Source: an uncultured Bacteroidia bacterium (GTDB taxonomy: Bacteria; Bacteroidota; Bacteroidia; NS11-12g; UBA9320). Taken from it: a DNA stretch of 64,000 nt. The DNA lies in NCBI GenBank assembly GCA_905478335.1, contig CAJQIC010000020.1, positions 1-64,000 of the forward strand. The letters run 5' to 3'. Of the stretch, positions 35,632-44,358 are shown one piece after another (positions within the stretch are counted from its first letter, which is position 1; each line of letters begins with the position of its first letter). A model generated the notes under the pieces. That model searched no databases. It saw only the letters and a list, made by a program, of their open reading frames with translations, and was not told the origin of the DNA. The translations under genes and the position numbers were made by a program.

Positions 35632-35991
35632 TTAACAAACAGTATTTGGGTTTTGAAACATGTCCGACTCATCTTCACCAGTTCTAACAGTCAAGCATTG
35701 GAAATCTTTTTCTATTAAAATTGAAGGCTTGACATCATCAGAAGAGGTAATGCCTACTTGATCAGAATTTGCCCAAGTGTTCGCAAGATTGTCATTTATT
35801 GAAATCCGAATTTGACTTCCCTGTAGATTTGCCTTAACTGCTGTCGGTTCCGTGTGAGATTCAAGCAAATAACTAAAAACCGAATCATTAAAATGAGTGT
35901 TTTCAAGCACAGCGTTCCCGGCCCCTATTTTCGCAACATCTGTCTGACTTAATCGCAGTCTTATACTATCTCCTTTTATCCGAATTTTCAT
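35632..35991 (-). CDS. Conserved small protein found beside moaA (DUF7009-like)
   Basis: 119 residues from ATG 35991 (MKIRIKGDSIRLRLSQTD). An in-frame start at 36003 would overlap the promoter box at 36001 and was rejected. The protein has the recurring form of a Bacteroidota family often beside moaA or moeA: IRIKGDSIRLRLSQ at the start, then SDQVGI and a C-terminal EKDFQCLTVRTGEDESDMFQ with a final NPNTVC. Its role in Moco synthesis is inferred only from position. First gene of the moaA-moeA operon. Confidence 0.78.
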   Translation of the reverse strand: MKIRIKGDSIRLRLSQTDVAKIGAGNAVLENTHFNDSVFSYLLESHTEPTAVKANLQGSQIRISINDNLANTWANSDQVGITSSDDVKPSILIEKDFQCLTVRTGEDESDMFQNPNTVC

Positions 35992-36000
35992 ATGAAGAAT

Positions 36001-36008
36001 CAAAGATA
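36001..36008 (-). promoter_or_regulatory. Promoter -7 box of the moaA operon
   Basis: Minus-strand TATCTTTG is a full match to TAnnTTTG, ten bases before the ATG at 35991. It predicts a leader of about five bases. Confidence 0.55.
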
Positions 36009-36060
36009 GAACAATTCATAGTGAAAGGCGTCGTCTGTAATCATGTGACAAATAAAATCG

Positions 36061-36068
36061 TACTTTTG
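36061..36068 (+). promoter_or_regulatory. Promoter -7 box for the PKD T9SS protein at 36089
   Basis: TACTTTTG fits TAnnTTTG, about 20 bases before the ATG. It shares the short divergent region with the moaA promoter on the other strand. Confidence 0.5.
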
Positions 36069-36088
36069 GTGTACCGAAAGTCAAGCAA

Positions 36089-36925
36089 ATGAAAAAAGTA
36101 GCCACAGTAATTATATGTTTTTTATTTAGTTCCCAAGTGTTTGCACAAGACACGCTTCAAGCCAAATTTAGTGTTGTTGATGTGTGCGATGGTGTGGAAG
36201 CCGTATTTACGAATACGAGCAAGGTTCCTGTTAAATTTGGAGGAGCGAACTATTTCTGGTTTTTTGGGGATGGGACAACGTCAACAGATCAATTTCCAAA
36301 ACACACTTTTACAAAAACGAAACCAGGTGAAGAAGAGCGATTTGAAGTAAAATTAGTCATCCAGTCAAAATCAATACCCTCAGAAAAGGATAGTACTTCT
36401 TCATTCATAACGATATATCCAAACCCTGATGCCAGTTTTACTTGGGATGTAGACAATAAGGGGAATACACAGGATGTAATTATCGCTTCACAAGCGACCA
36501 CGGACGCAACCAATTTTTACCAATGGAATTTAGCGGGGGTTGTCAAGAGTAACGACATTACACCTAAGTTTCTTTATGCGGAAGTCCAGCCTTATTTAGA
36601 TGGCAAAAATTACGATTTCACCTTGTTGGTTCGCACCGTAGATATGTGTGAATCAACATACAAAACCACTTTTAATTATAATCCTTTGTCTGTTGAAGAG
36701 GTGACGCATGAACCTCAATTACTTTACCCAAACCCTATACAGAATGGGATGGTCAATTTTTCGAAAATGGTGTCTAAGGTTGAAATCCGCAATTACGCTG
36801 GACAAGTGATTTTTGTTCATGAAGGGTTTACTAACCAAGTAAAATTTGATGGAATCGCAGGATTGTATTCGGTGACTGCAAACTATAACGGCACCTTGTT
36901 GTCACAGAAATTGGTAGTTGAGTAA
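36089..36925 (+). CDS. T9SS-secreted PKD-domain protein
   Basis: 278 residues. Signal peptide ends near residue 19 (SSQVFAQD). One PKD-like domain spans about 25-110 (FWFFGDGTTSTDQFPKHTF is the motif segment), then an Ig-like region. The last 70 residues form a type A T9SS domain (LLYPNPIQNGMVNFSKM ... GQVIFVHE ... IAGLYSVTANY). No enzyme motif; probably a small surface adhesion or matrix protein. gldH follows after 62 bases. Confidence 0.85.
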   Translation: MKKVATVIICFLFSSQVFAQDTLQAKFSVVDVCDGVEAVFTNTSKVPVKFGGANYFWFFGDGTTSTDQFPKHTFTKTKPGEEERFEVKLVIQSKSIPSEKDSTSSFITIYPNPDASFTWDVDNKGNTQDVIIASQATTDATNFYQWNLAGVVKSNDITPKFLYAEVQPYLDGKNYDFTLLVRTVDMCESTYKTTFNYNPLSVEEVTHEPQLLYPNPIQNGMVNFSKMVSKVEIRNYAGQVIFVHEGFTNQVKFDGIAGLYSVTANYNGTLLSQKLVVE

Positions 36926-36964
36926 GTTTTTTTTTGATTGCTATTACGGCGCTGCGGAATAAAT

Positions 36965-36972
36965 TAACTTTG
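36965..36972 (+). promoter_or_regulatory. Promoter -7 box of gldH
   Basis: TAACTTTG matches TAnnTTTG fully. It predicts transcription from about 36977, 11 bases before the ATG at 36988, and so supports the shorter gldH start. Confidence 0.55.
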
Positions 36973-36987
36973 ACCCCTCAGAATAGG

Positions 36988-37482
36988 ATGGGTAGTACAG
37001 TGAATTTTCAAAACTCTTATCTAATAGTATTTGCGGCACTCGTATTAAGCTTAGGTGCATGCGATAAATCTACATGTTATAACGAGTCTTCGGCTCTTGA
37101 GGGGGCTGTATGGGAAGAAACAGACACCTTGATGGCTTCATTTCAGGTAACCGATAGCCAGCATTATCACAACATATTCGTCTTAGCCAGATTTAATTCG
37201 TTGTATCCGTACAGCAATATTTATTTTAAAGTTATGCTTACCGGACCTAAGGGAATGAAGATGACGGAAATAAAGAGTTTTGATATTACCGATAAATCAG
37301 GAAAATGGTTAGGTGGGGGATTTGGTGATTTGCATAGCTACGAACTCCCTATTTTCATGGATTTAGCACTAAAACAATTTGGTAAGTATAAGGTTAAAGT
37401 AGTTCCATACATGCGGAAAGAATCGCTTGAAGGGATACACAATCACGGAATAAAAGTAAGTAAAGGCAAAGAAATATTTTAG
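36988..37482 (+). CDS. gldH: Gliding motility lipoprotein GldH
   Basis: 164 residues from ATG 36988. A frame opening at 36934 lies upstream of the promoter box. Lipobox LSLGAC near residue 25 makes it a lipoprotein. The body resembles GldH: LARFNSLYPYSNIYFKVML, GKWLGGGFGDLHSYE, and the end SLEGIHNHGIKV. GldH is needed for gliding in Flavobacterium johnsoniae and tied to the T9SS/gliding machinery. lpdA begins three bases after its stop, an unusual pairing with a metabolic gene. Confidence 0.85.
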   Translation: MGSTVNFQNSYLIVFAALVLSLGACDKSTCYNESSALEGAVWEETDTLMASFQVTDSQHYHNIFVLARFNSLYPYSNIYFKVMLTGPKGMKMTEIKSFDITDKSGKWLGGGFGDLHSYELPIFMDLALKQFGKYKVKVVPYMRKESLEGIHNHGIKVSKGKEIF

Positions 37483-37485
37483 AAG

Positions 37486-38877
37486 ATGAAATACGATGTA
37501 ATCATAATTGGATCCGGCCCTGGAGGCTACGTATGTGCAATTCGTTGTGCGCAGTTGGGCATGAAGACTGCAATCGTTGAAAAGTATAGTACTCTAGGTG
37601 GAACCTGTTTGAATGTTGGATGTATTCCTTCAAAAGCGTTGTTAGACAGTTCTCATCAATATCACGATGCAGTACATAAGTTTGAGGCACACGGGATAAA
37701 TGTTGGCACGCCGAAAATTGATTTCGCCAAAATGATCGGACGCAAACAAGGTGTAGTCGATCAAATGACCAAAGGCGTTGATTTCTTAATGAAGAAGAAT
37801 AAAATCGACGTGTTTACAGGAAAGGGTAGTTTCGAAAGTGCGACCAAGGTAAAAGTTTCTGGCGACGAAGAAACGATTCTCGAAGGGTCAAATATCATAA
37901 TCGCGACAGGAAGCAAACCAGCTTCTTTGCCCGGAATGGAAATCGACAAAAAGCGTATAATTTCATCTACCGAAGCCCTAAGTTTAAAAGAAATTCCTAA
38001 ACATTTGATCGTTATTGGTGGTGGGGTTATTGGTATGGAATTGGGCTCTGTGTACAAGCGATTAGGCGCAGAAGTGTCTGTTGTTGAATATGCACCAAGT
38101 ATTATCCCCACAATGGATGCCGGTTTGGGTAAAGAATTGGCACGGGTAATGAAAAAGGAAAAAATGAAATTTCACCTTGGTCATAAAGTAACTTCGGTAA
38201 CAAGCAAAGGAAAGGTTGTGACTGTTAAAGCCGAAGGGAAAAAAGGTGAAGTGGTGCTAGAAGGAGACTACTGTCTGGTTTCTGTTGGTAGACGACCATA
38301 TACAGATGGACTGGGCCTTGATAAAGCTGGTGTTAAGATGGATGACCGCGGTCGTGTGGAGGTCAACGAACACTTACAAACAAACGTTTCCAATATTTAT
38401 GCTATTGGAGATGTGGTTAAAGGAGCAATGCTTGCACATAAAGCTGAGGAAGAAGGTGTTTTGGTTGCCGAACAACTTGCAGGTGAAAAACCGCATATCG
38501 ACTATAATTTGATTCCAGGTGTTGTCTATACATGGCCAGAAGTGGCTTCTGTTGGTAAAACAGAAGAAGAGCTAAAAGCGGCAGGAATTGAGTACAAAGC
38601 AGGTCAATTTCCATTTAGAGCAAACGGACGAGCCGTTGCAGGTATGGATTTGGACGGTTTTGTTAAAATATTGGCAGATGCCGAGACAGATGAGGTGTTG
38701 GGCGCACATATGATTGGGGCTAGGGCCGCAGATATGATTGCTGAAGTTGCAGTAGCGATGGAGTTTAGAGCTAGTGCCGAAGATATCGCTAGAACGTGCC
38801 ACGCACATCCTACAACGTCCGAAGTAACTAAGGAAGCTGCACTTGCAGCGACAGACAATAGAGCAATTCATTCTTAA
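37486..38877 (+). CDS. lpdA: Dihydrolipoyl dehydrogenase (E3)
   Basis: 463 residues, normal for E3. FAD loop GSGPGGYVCAIRCAQLG, redox disulfide GGTCLNVGCIPSKALL near residue 37-52, NAD loop VIGGGVIGMELGSVYKRLG near 180, and active-site HAHPTTSEVTKEAA near the C-terminus. It reoxidises lipoamide in 2-oxo acid dehydrogenase complexes, including the one using SucB at 7944. It follows gldH after three bases and is followed by the WG-repeat gene after three, so the three are probably co-transcribed. Confidence 0.96.
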   Translation: MKYDVIIIGSGPGGYVCAIRCAQLGMKTAIVEKYSTLGGTCLNVGCIPSKALLDSSHQYHDAVHKFEAHGINVGTPKIDFAKMIGRKQGVVDQMTKGVDFLMKKNKIDVFTGKGSFESATKVKVSGDEETILEGSNIIIATGSKPASLPGMEIDKKRIISSTEALSLKEIPKHLIVIGGGVIGMELGSVYKRLGAEVSVVEYAPSIIPTMDAGLGKELARVMKKEKMKFHLGHKVTSVTSKGKVVTVKAEGKKGEVVLEGDYCLVSVGRRPYTDGLGLDKAGVKMDDRGRVEVNEHLQTNVSNIYAIGDVVKGAMLAHKAEEEGVLVAEQLAGEKPHIDYNLIPGVVYTWPEVASVGKTEEELKAAGIEYKAGQFPFRANGRAVAGMDLDGFVKILADAETDEVLGAHMIGARAADMIAEVAVAMEFRASAEDIARTCHAHPTTSEVTKEAALAATDNRAIHS

Positions 38878-38880
38878 ACA

Positions 38881-39507
38881 ATGCGGTTAAGGCTACAGAC
38901 AATCACACTGAGTTTACTTTTGGTGTCTTGTCATTTTGCCTTTGGCCAAAGTAGTTTTAAACGTGCTGGAGATTATTATGCACTACAGGTTGGAAACGAA
39001 CTTGTCACCTCCTATATATTTACAGAAGTGTCTGAATTTTATGAAGGCAAAGCCTGGGTTAATAAAGGCAACCTGTATGGATACATTGACACATTAGGCC
39101 GGTCGGTAACAGATTTTGTATACGCTGACGTTGATCGTTTTGTAGATGGGTTTGCGGCAGTGAGTCGAGACACGCAAGACGGAGACTACGGATTTGTAAA
39201 TCATGTTGGTCAAGAAATTTGTACGCTAAAATATAGTCGTGTAAAATCATTTGAGAACGGTTTTGCCGCGGTTCAATCAGATTCGAATTGGACATTAATT
39301 GATACCTCTGGTTCTGAAATGATGATACCTGTCTTTGATTATCCACCAAAGGTGGTTTCTGAACGATTTGTTATTGTTGTGAAAGCGTCTAAATGGGGCG
39401 TGATTGATTCGGAGAATAGCGAGCAATATCCGTTCATTTACGATTTGATTACTGCAGATGGACTTGCATATCTGGCGAATAAAAAAGTGTACTTAGGTTT
39501 GTTATAG
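38881..39507 (+). CDS. WG-repeat exported protein
   Basis: 208 residues. Signal peptide 1-23 (ending HFAFGQS). Three or more WG-type repeats follow: KGNLYGYIDTLGR, DGDYGFVNHVGQEI, SNWTLIDTSG and SKWGVIDSENS. Such repeats form beta-sheets in secreted or envelope proteins of unknown role. No T9SS domain, so it probably stays in the periplasm. Likely the last gene of the gldH-lpdA unit, since kynU has its own promoter 20 bases later. Confidence 0.8.
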   Translation: MRLRLQTITLSLLLVSCHFAFGQSSFKRAGDYYALQVGNELVTSYIFTEVSEFYEGKAWVNKGNLYGYIDTLGRSVTDFVYADVDRFVDGFAAVSRDTQDGDYGFVNHVGQEICTLKYSRVKSFENGFAAVQSDSNWTLIDTSGSEMMIPVFDYPPKVVSERFVIVVKASKWGVIDSENSEQYPFIYDLITADGLAYLANKKVYLGLL

Positions 39508-39525
39508 TCCATTGAGTGCATTGGT

Positions 39526-39533
39526 TACCTTTG
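39526..39533 (+). promoter_or_regulatory. Promoter -7 box of kynU
   Basis: TACCTTTG fully matches TAnnTTTG. Four C bases separate it from the ATG at 39538, so the mRNA should begin at or next to the start codon. A TTTG at 39498-39501 could serve as the -33 element. Confidence 0.6.
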
Positions 39534-39537
39534 CCCC

Positions 39538-40797
39538 ATGCAATTTGAAAACAGCAAAGAATTTGCCCAAGAAATGGATCGAAATGATTCTTTGGCACAA
39601 TTCAGGTCTCAATTTTTTATTCCACAACACAACGGTGCAGATTCTGTTTATCTAACAGGAAATAGTTTAGGTCTTCAGCCTAAAAGTGTGATTGACAAAC
39701 TAAAACAGGAGCTCGACGATTGGGCTCAATATGGCGTAGAAGGACATTTTGATGGTAAAAACCCATGGTTTCATTATCACAAATTTTTCTCAGAATCTAC
39801 GGCAAAAGTTGTAGGGGCTTCTCCAAAGGAAGTAGTGGTTATGAATAATCTAACGGTGAACCTTCATTTAATGATGGTGTCGTTTTACAGACCCACTGCA
39901 TCGCGATATAAAATCATTATGGAAGGCGGGGCATTTCCGTCTGATCAATATGCTATGGAGTCTCAAGCCAAGTTTCATGGCTTTGCCTATGAGGATGCTG
40001 TCATTGAAGTTAATCCCAGACCAGGGGAATACGCCTTAAGAACGGAGGATATTTTAGAAGTAATAGAAGAGCATGGCGATAGTGTAGCCTTGGTTATGTT
40101 TAGTGGTGTTCAATATTACACAGGTCAAGCTTTTGACATGGAAAAAATTACTAAGAAAGCACACGAAGTTGGCGCTTTTGCTGGATTTGATCTTGCTCAT
40201 GCTGCTGGTAACTTAGACCTTCAATTGCATGACTGGGACGTCGATTTTGCGGTTTGGTGCTCTTACAAGTATTTAAACAGTGGTCCTGGTGGTGTTTCGG
40301 GCGTTTTTGTTCACGACAAACATGCCAACAATCCTGACTTACCGCGCTTTGCCGGTTGGTGGGGTCATGAAGAGGCCGAGCGGTTTCTTATGAAAAAAGG
40401 TTTTATTCCTGAATACGGCGCTGCCGGATGGCAACTCAGTAATGCACCGGTAATGTCTATGGCCGTACACCGTGCATCTCTCGATATTTTTGACCAAGTA
40501 TCGATGAAACAACTCAATGAAAAGTCGGAACCTTTAAACCGGTATTTGCAATTTGTTGTAGAAGATGCTGCAAAGAGCAATGATCGCTTAAGCTTCGAGG
40601 TCATTACCCCAGAAGAACGAGGTTGCCAACTATCTGTATTAACAGGAGAGAATGGAAAAGACCTCTTTGATCACCTCACAAAACAAGGCGTGATTGCGGA
40701 TTGGAGAGAGCCCAACGTCATTCGTATGGCACCGGTTCCGTTATACAATTCGTATATGGATATCTATCGTTTTGGTCAGATTCTAAAAAGCTATTAA
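39538..40797 (+). CDS. kynU: Kynureninase
   Basis: 419 residues, normal for KynU, which splits kynurenine to anthranilate and alanine using PLP. Family motifs: YLTGNSLGLQPK near residue 39, VVMNNLTVNLHLM, GFDLAHAAGNLDL, and the PLP-lysine region WCSYKYLNSGPGG near residue 240. It may serve NAD synthesis or tryptophan breakdown. No other kyn genes in the window. An inverted repeat follows the stop within ten bases. Confidence 0.95.
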   Translation: MQFENSKEFAQEMDRNDSLAQFRSQFFIPQHNGADSVYLTGNSLGLQPKSVIDKLKQELDDWAQYGVEGHFDGKNPWFHYHKFFSESTAKVVGASPKEVVVMNNLTVNLHLMMVSFYRPTASRYKIIMEGGAFPSDQYAMESQAKFHGFAYEDAVIEVNPRPGEYALRTEDILEVIEEHGDSVALVMFSGVQYYTGQAFDMEKITKKAHEVGAFAGFDLAHAAGNLDLQLHDWDVDFAVWCSYKYLNSGPGGVSGVFVHDKHANNPDLPRFAGWWGHEEAERFLMKKGFIPEYGAAGWQLSNAPVMSMAVHRASLDIFDQVSMKQLNEKSEPLNRYLQFVVEDAAKSNDRLSFEVITPEERGCQLSVLTGENGKDLFDHLTKQGVIADWREPNVIRMAPVPLYNSYMDIYRFGQILKSY

Positions 40798-40799
40798 TC

Positions 40800-40970
40800 T
40801 AAAAACCCGGCTCACGCCGGGTTCTTGGAACTAAAATTACTAACCATGCTTATCTAATTGATAAGGCGTTATGATGATTGCATACGTGTATCACGCTGAA
40901 ATCAAACTGTTATATCATGTGGGCTAATGGAAAAATCGTTTCCTCAGACGCACATAGTTAATAAAGTAGT
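40800..40970 (-). ncRNA. Candidate small RNA (about 170 nt)
   Basis: A full TAnnTTTG box on the minus strand at 40975-40982 (TACCTTTG) and a minus-strand terminator at 40801-40823 enclose about 170 bases with no open frame of useful length. Inside lies the perfect hairpin CTTATC/GATAAG (in plus-strand GCTTATCTAATTGATAAGG). Nothing here matches a family I can name. The alternative is a terminator serving only kynU and a chance promoter match. Confidence 0.35.
40801..40823 (-). terminator. Intrinsic terminator, T-run on the minus strand
   Basis: AACCCGGC (40804-40811) pairs with GCCGGGTT (40816-40823) over a TCAC loop. On the minus strand the stem is followed by T residues (five including the stem); on the plus strand, the tail is CTTGG. 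It may still end kynU transcription from the other side. Confidence 0.65.
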
Positions 40971-40974
40971 ATTG

Positions 40975-40982
40975 CAAAGGTA
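40975..40982 (-). promoter_or_regulatory. Promoter -7 box of the candidate small RNA
   Basis: Minus-strand TACCTTTG is a full TAnnTTTG match and is identical to the kynU box. It predicts leftward transcription from about 40970 into the kynU-mfd interval. Confidence 0.45.
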
Positions 40983-41036
40983 GGTAATCTATTGTCATGA
41001 AACAATAGCATTCGTGGATTTGTTGTATAGTTACAT

Positions 41037-44000
41037 TTATAGGAGATTCCGAAGACAGGCCACAAAGTCTTTTATCTGATTCATGTTTTGCTCTGTAACG
41101 AGTAAAAGTTGGTTTCCTTTTTGTTTTAAACTGAACAAGTTATGGTGCGTATTCACCTGGCTCATAATTTTGCCAAACAAGTCAGAACTGTAGTAGTGCG
41201 TATTGTTCTCGTCAGGGAAGTATCCCAGAAGTTTGCCGTTTTTAATTCTGATTTTGTGCCACCCTAAACGCATCCCAAGATGCTTTAAACGTACGCTATA
41301 AAGCAAGGCTTTTACAGGCATGGGCAAGTCTCCAAAACGATCTTTTAAATTATCGCGGAATTTAATGAGGTCCGTATCTGTATCAATTTTTGATAACTCT
41401 GTGTACAGACTTAAACGCTCCGAGATATTGCTAACGTAATGGTCCGGAATCATAATGTCAAGGTCAGTATCTACCTGACAATCTGTACTGGTTTCGGATG
41501 GTTTCTTATCGTCTTCAAAGAGTGACTTAAACTCGTCGTTTCTTAATTCTTGTACGGCCTCGTCTAAAATCTTGTGGTACATATCAAAACCAATTTCCGA
41601 AATGAAACCACTTTGCTCTCCACCCAATAAATTTCCAGCACCTCGAATGTCTAAGTCGCGCATGGCCACATTGAATCCACTGCCTAAGTCAGAAAACTCT
41701 TCGATGGCTTGTAATCTGCGTCTGGCATCGTCGGTTAAAGTATGCAGGGGAGGTGTAATAAGATGGCAAAATGCTTTTTTGTTGCTTCGTCCTACTCGTC
41801 CACGCATTTGGTGTAGATCGCTTAAGCCAAAGTAGTGGGCATTATTGACAAGAATGGTATTGGCATTGGGTATATCTAACCCACTCTCGATAATCGTCGT
41901 CGCAACGAGTACATCGTATTCTCCTTCGATAAACCGCAACATCACGTTTTCTAACTCATCACCAGCCATTTGACCATGACCAACAACTACACGCGCATTT
42001 GGTGATACAGAACGTATCATCGTTGCAATGTCTTGAATATCTCGAACCCGATTATGTACGACAAAGACCTGTCCACCGCGCTCTATTTCGTAATTAACAG
42101 CTTGCTCAAATATCTCTGTACCAAAGGTGTGTAGTTGGGTTTTTATCGGTTGACGGTTTGGAGGAGGCGTGTTAATGACGCTCAAATCCCGGGCCCCCAT
42201 CAAACTAAAATGTAAGGTTCTTGGTATTGGAGTAGCCGTCAGTGTTAACGTGTCTATGTTCGCTCTCAGCGACTTGATTTTTTCTTTTGCAGAAACGCCA
42301 AACTTTTGTTCTTCATCAATAATTAAAAGTCCAATGTCTTTGAACTTTATTTTGTCGCTTAGCAGTTTATGCGTACCAATAATGATATCCGTTTTGCCTT
42401 CAGCCAGTTTCTTTATGGATTCAGTTTGTTGTTTCTGGGTACGAAACCGGTTAACATAATCCACCTGGCAAGGAAAGCCATCCATACGTTCTTTGAACGT
42501 GTGATAATGTTGTTGCGCAAGAATGGTTGTGGGCACCAAAATGGCTACTTGCTTGCTATCGCATACCGCCTTAAAAGCCGCACGAATGGCAATTTCAGTT
42601 TTACCAAAGCCCACATCTCCACACACAAGTCTGTCCATCGGGTGCGGAGACTCCATGTCTTTCTTCACATCTTCGGTAGCCTTGCTTTGATCAGGAGTGT
42701 CTTCATATAAGAAACTCGCTTCAAGCTCAATTTGTAAGTAATTGTCTGGGGCAAATTGAAATCCAGGTTGAGCCTTTCTTTTGGCGTACAATTTAATCAG
42801 GTCACGAGCGATGTCTTTAACCCGTTTCTTGGTTTTACTTTTTAGCTTTACCCAAGTGTCCGAACCTAGTTTGTTTATTTTAGGTGTATGGCCTTCTTTT
42901 CCTGTATACCGACTTATTTTATGTAACGCACCGATGTTAACATAGAGCAGATCGTTGTTTTTGTACGATATTCTCACAGATTCCTGCAAACGGCCACCCA
43001 TTTCAATTTTTTGCAATCCCTCAAATTTTCCAACACCATGATCAATGTGAACGATGAAGTCTCCTGGTTTTAGATTGCTTAATTCTCGAAGTGTTAGCGC
43101 CTGTGTTTTGCTGTATTTGTGTTTGTTTTTAAACTGATAATGGCGGCCAAATATTTCATGTTCGGTGTATATAGCAAGGTGGTGTTCTTTGTCTATAAAC
43201 CCATTAGACAAACCAAGATATACCGGGTTGAATTTTATAGAGGCTCCAATGTCGTGAAAGATGGTTTCGAGTCGCTCAATTTGCTTGCCAGTTTCCGAAA
43301 AAATATGTTGACCGATGCCTAAACGTGCATTGTCTTGAAGGTGATCGATGAGAAGAGAGAAGTTTTTACCAAATGTTTTTTGTGGACTCTGTTCGAAACT
43401 TAAACGTTCAATATTTCTGAAATGGGGAATTTGGCCGAATTCAACACCACTCCTTTTTGTCAATTGTTTTTTGAAGAAGTCATCTGTGTCAAATAGGTCT
43501 TCTATTTCCTCCGTTACGTGGGATTTTAATGTGGCAAAACACGTGTTTAGCTGGTCGCCGAAAAAGATTGCATCGTTATTGAAATACTCAAATATGCTAA
43601 TACGCTCACCAGCAATTTCGTCGTCTTGTATATTCGGCACAATCGAAGAAAATTTAAGATCGGCTGTCGACAATTGCGTTATCGCATCAAATTGTCGAAT
43701 CGATTCAACCATTCTCCCATCTAACTCAACGCGAATCGGCAGCTCGTGCGAATAACTGAATATATCAATAATTCCGCCTCGCATGGAATATTGACCCGGC
43801 TCGTAAACAAAATCCTCTCTTTTAAAGCCATAGGTGTTGAGCATTTCCATCATGAAATCAAAGTCTAATATCTCACCGACATTAATTTCAAATTGGTTTT
43901 TATCCAGGTTGTCTTGTCCGATAACTTTTTCGGCAATTGCTTCAATTGATGAGACTAACACCGTGGGCTTGTCAAGTTTTTTAAGTTGTAGCAAAATCTC

Positions 44001-44318
44001 CGAACGTTCTTGAATGGCGTTATTGGACGGCGTTTCAGGTTGAAACGATTTGCTAAACGAACTAGGTAAATACATGGCAACCGATTTGCCTAGAATGTTG
44101 TGGATGTCTTGAAAGACATACCGTGCGTCTTCAGGGTTGGAAGCAATATAAACGATTGGGCGTTTAAGCTCAATAAAGGCAGCAGAAACTAAGAAGGACT
44201 TAAACGATCCCGCTATACCGGAAATATGTGCATGGGACTTTGGTTGTTCCAGCCAATTTAAGACAGTCTTAACCTTATCGGTTTCGACATAATGGGCTAA
44301 TATTTCGCGGGTATTCAA
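41037..44318 (-). CDS. mfd: Transcription-repair coupling factor Mfd
   Basis: 1093 residues, close to the family's usual length. Domains in order: a UvrB-like N-terminal region (GSFKSFLVSAAFIEL), RNA-polymerase-interacting domain around 410-480 (GDFIVHIDHGVGKFEGLQKI), helicase core with GDVGFGKTEIAIRAA, DEEQKFG, TATPIPRTLH, and a C-terminal domain. Mfd removes stalled RNA polymerase and recruits UvrA. The only start near the TATTTTTG box at 44337 is TTG at 44318. No ATG is in frame. Confidence 0.96.
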   Translation of the reverse strand: MNTREILAHYVETDKVKTVLNWLEQPKSHAHISGIAGSFKSFLVSAAFIELKRPIVYIASNPEDARYVFQDIHNILGKSVAMYLPSSFSKSFQPETPSNNAIQERSEILLQLKKLDKPTVLVSSIEAIAEKVIGQDNLDKNQFEINVGEILDFDFMMEMLNTYGFKREDFVYEPGQYSMRGGIIDIFSYSHELPIRVELDGRMVESIRQFDAITQLSTADLKFSSIVPNIQDDEIAGERISIFEYFNNDAIFFGDQLNTCFATLKSHVTEEIEDLFDTDDFFKKQLTKRSGVEFGQIPHFRNIERLSFEQSPQKTFGKNFSLLIDHLQDNARLGIGQHIFSETGKQIERLETIFHDIGASIKFNPVYLGLSNGFIDKEHHLAIYTEHEIFGRHYQFKNKHKYSKTQALTLRELSNLKPGDFIVHIDHGVGKFEGLQKIEMGGRLQESVRISYKNNDLLYVNIGALHKISRYTGKEGHTPKINKLGSDTWVKLKSKTKKRVKDIARDLIKLYAKRKAQPGFQFAPDNYLQIELEASFLYEDTPDQSKATEDVKKDMESPHPMDRLVCGDVGFGKTEIAIRAAFKAVCDSKQVAILVPTTILAQQHYHTFKERMDGFPCQVDYVNRFRTQKQQTESIKKLAEGKTDIIIGTHKLLSDKIKFKDIGLLIIDEEQKFGVSAKEKIKSLRANIDTLTLTATPIPRTLHFSLMGARDLSVINTPPPNRQPIKTQLHTFGTEIFEQAVNYEIERGGQVFVVHNRVRDIQDIATMIRSVSPNARVVVGHGQMAGDELENVMLRFIEGEYDVLVATTIIESGLDIPNANTILVNNAHYFGLSDLHQMRGRVGRSNKKAFCHLITPPLHTLTDDARRRLQAIEEFSDLGSGFNVAMRDLDIRGAGNLLGGEQSGFISEIGFDMYHKILDEAVQELRNDEFKSLFEDDKKPSETSTDCQVDTDLDIMIPDHYVSNISERLSLYTELSKIDTDTDLIKFRDNLKDRFGDLPMPVKALLYSVRLKHLGMRLGWHKIRIKNGKLLGYFPDENNTHYYSSDLFGKIMSQVNTHHNLFSLKQKGNQLLLVTEQNMNQIKDFVACLRNLL

Positions 44319-44336
44319 TGAATGTATTTAGGGGTG

Positions 44337-44344
44337 CAAAAATA
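44337..44344 (-). promoter_or_regulatory. Promoter -7 box of mfd
   Basis: Minus-strand TATTTTTG fully matches TAnnTTTG, about 19 bases before the TTG start of mfd. It lies in the 40-base gap between mfd and the upstream caspase-like gene. Confidence 0.55.
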
Positions 44345-44358
44345 TGTTTTGCCTACCA

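Noticed and set aside
40989-41008. Inverted repeat CTATTGT...ACAATAG after mfd
   Set aside because: Seven base pairs, no T-run on the mfd side. Not enough for a terminator.
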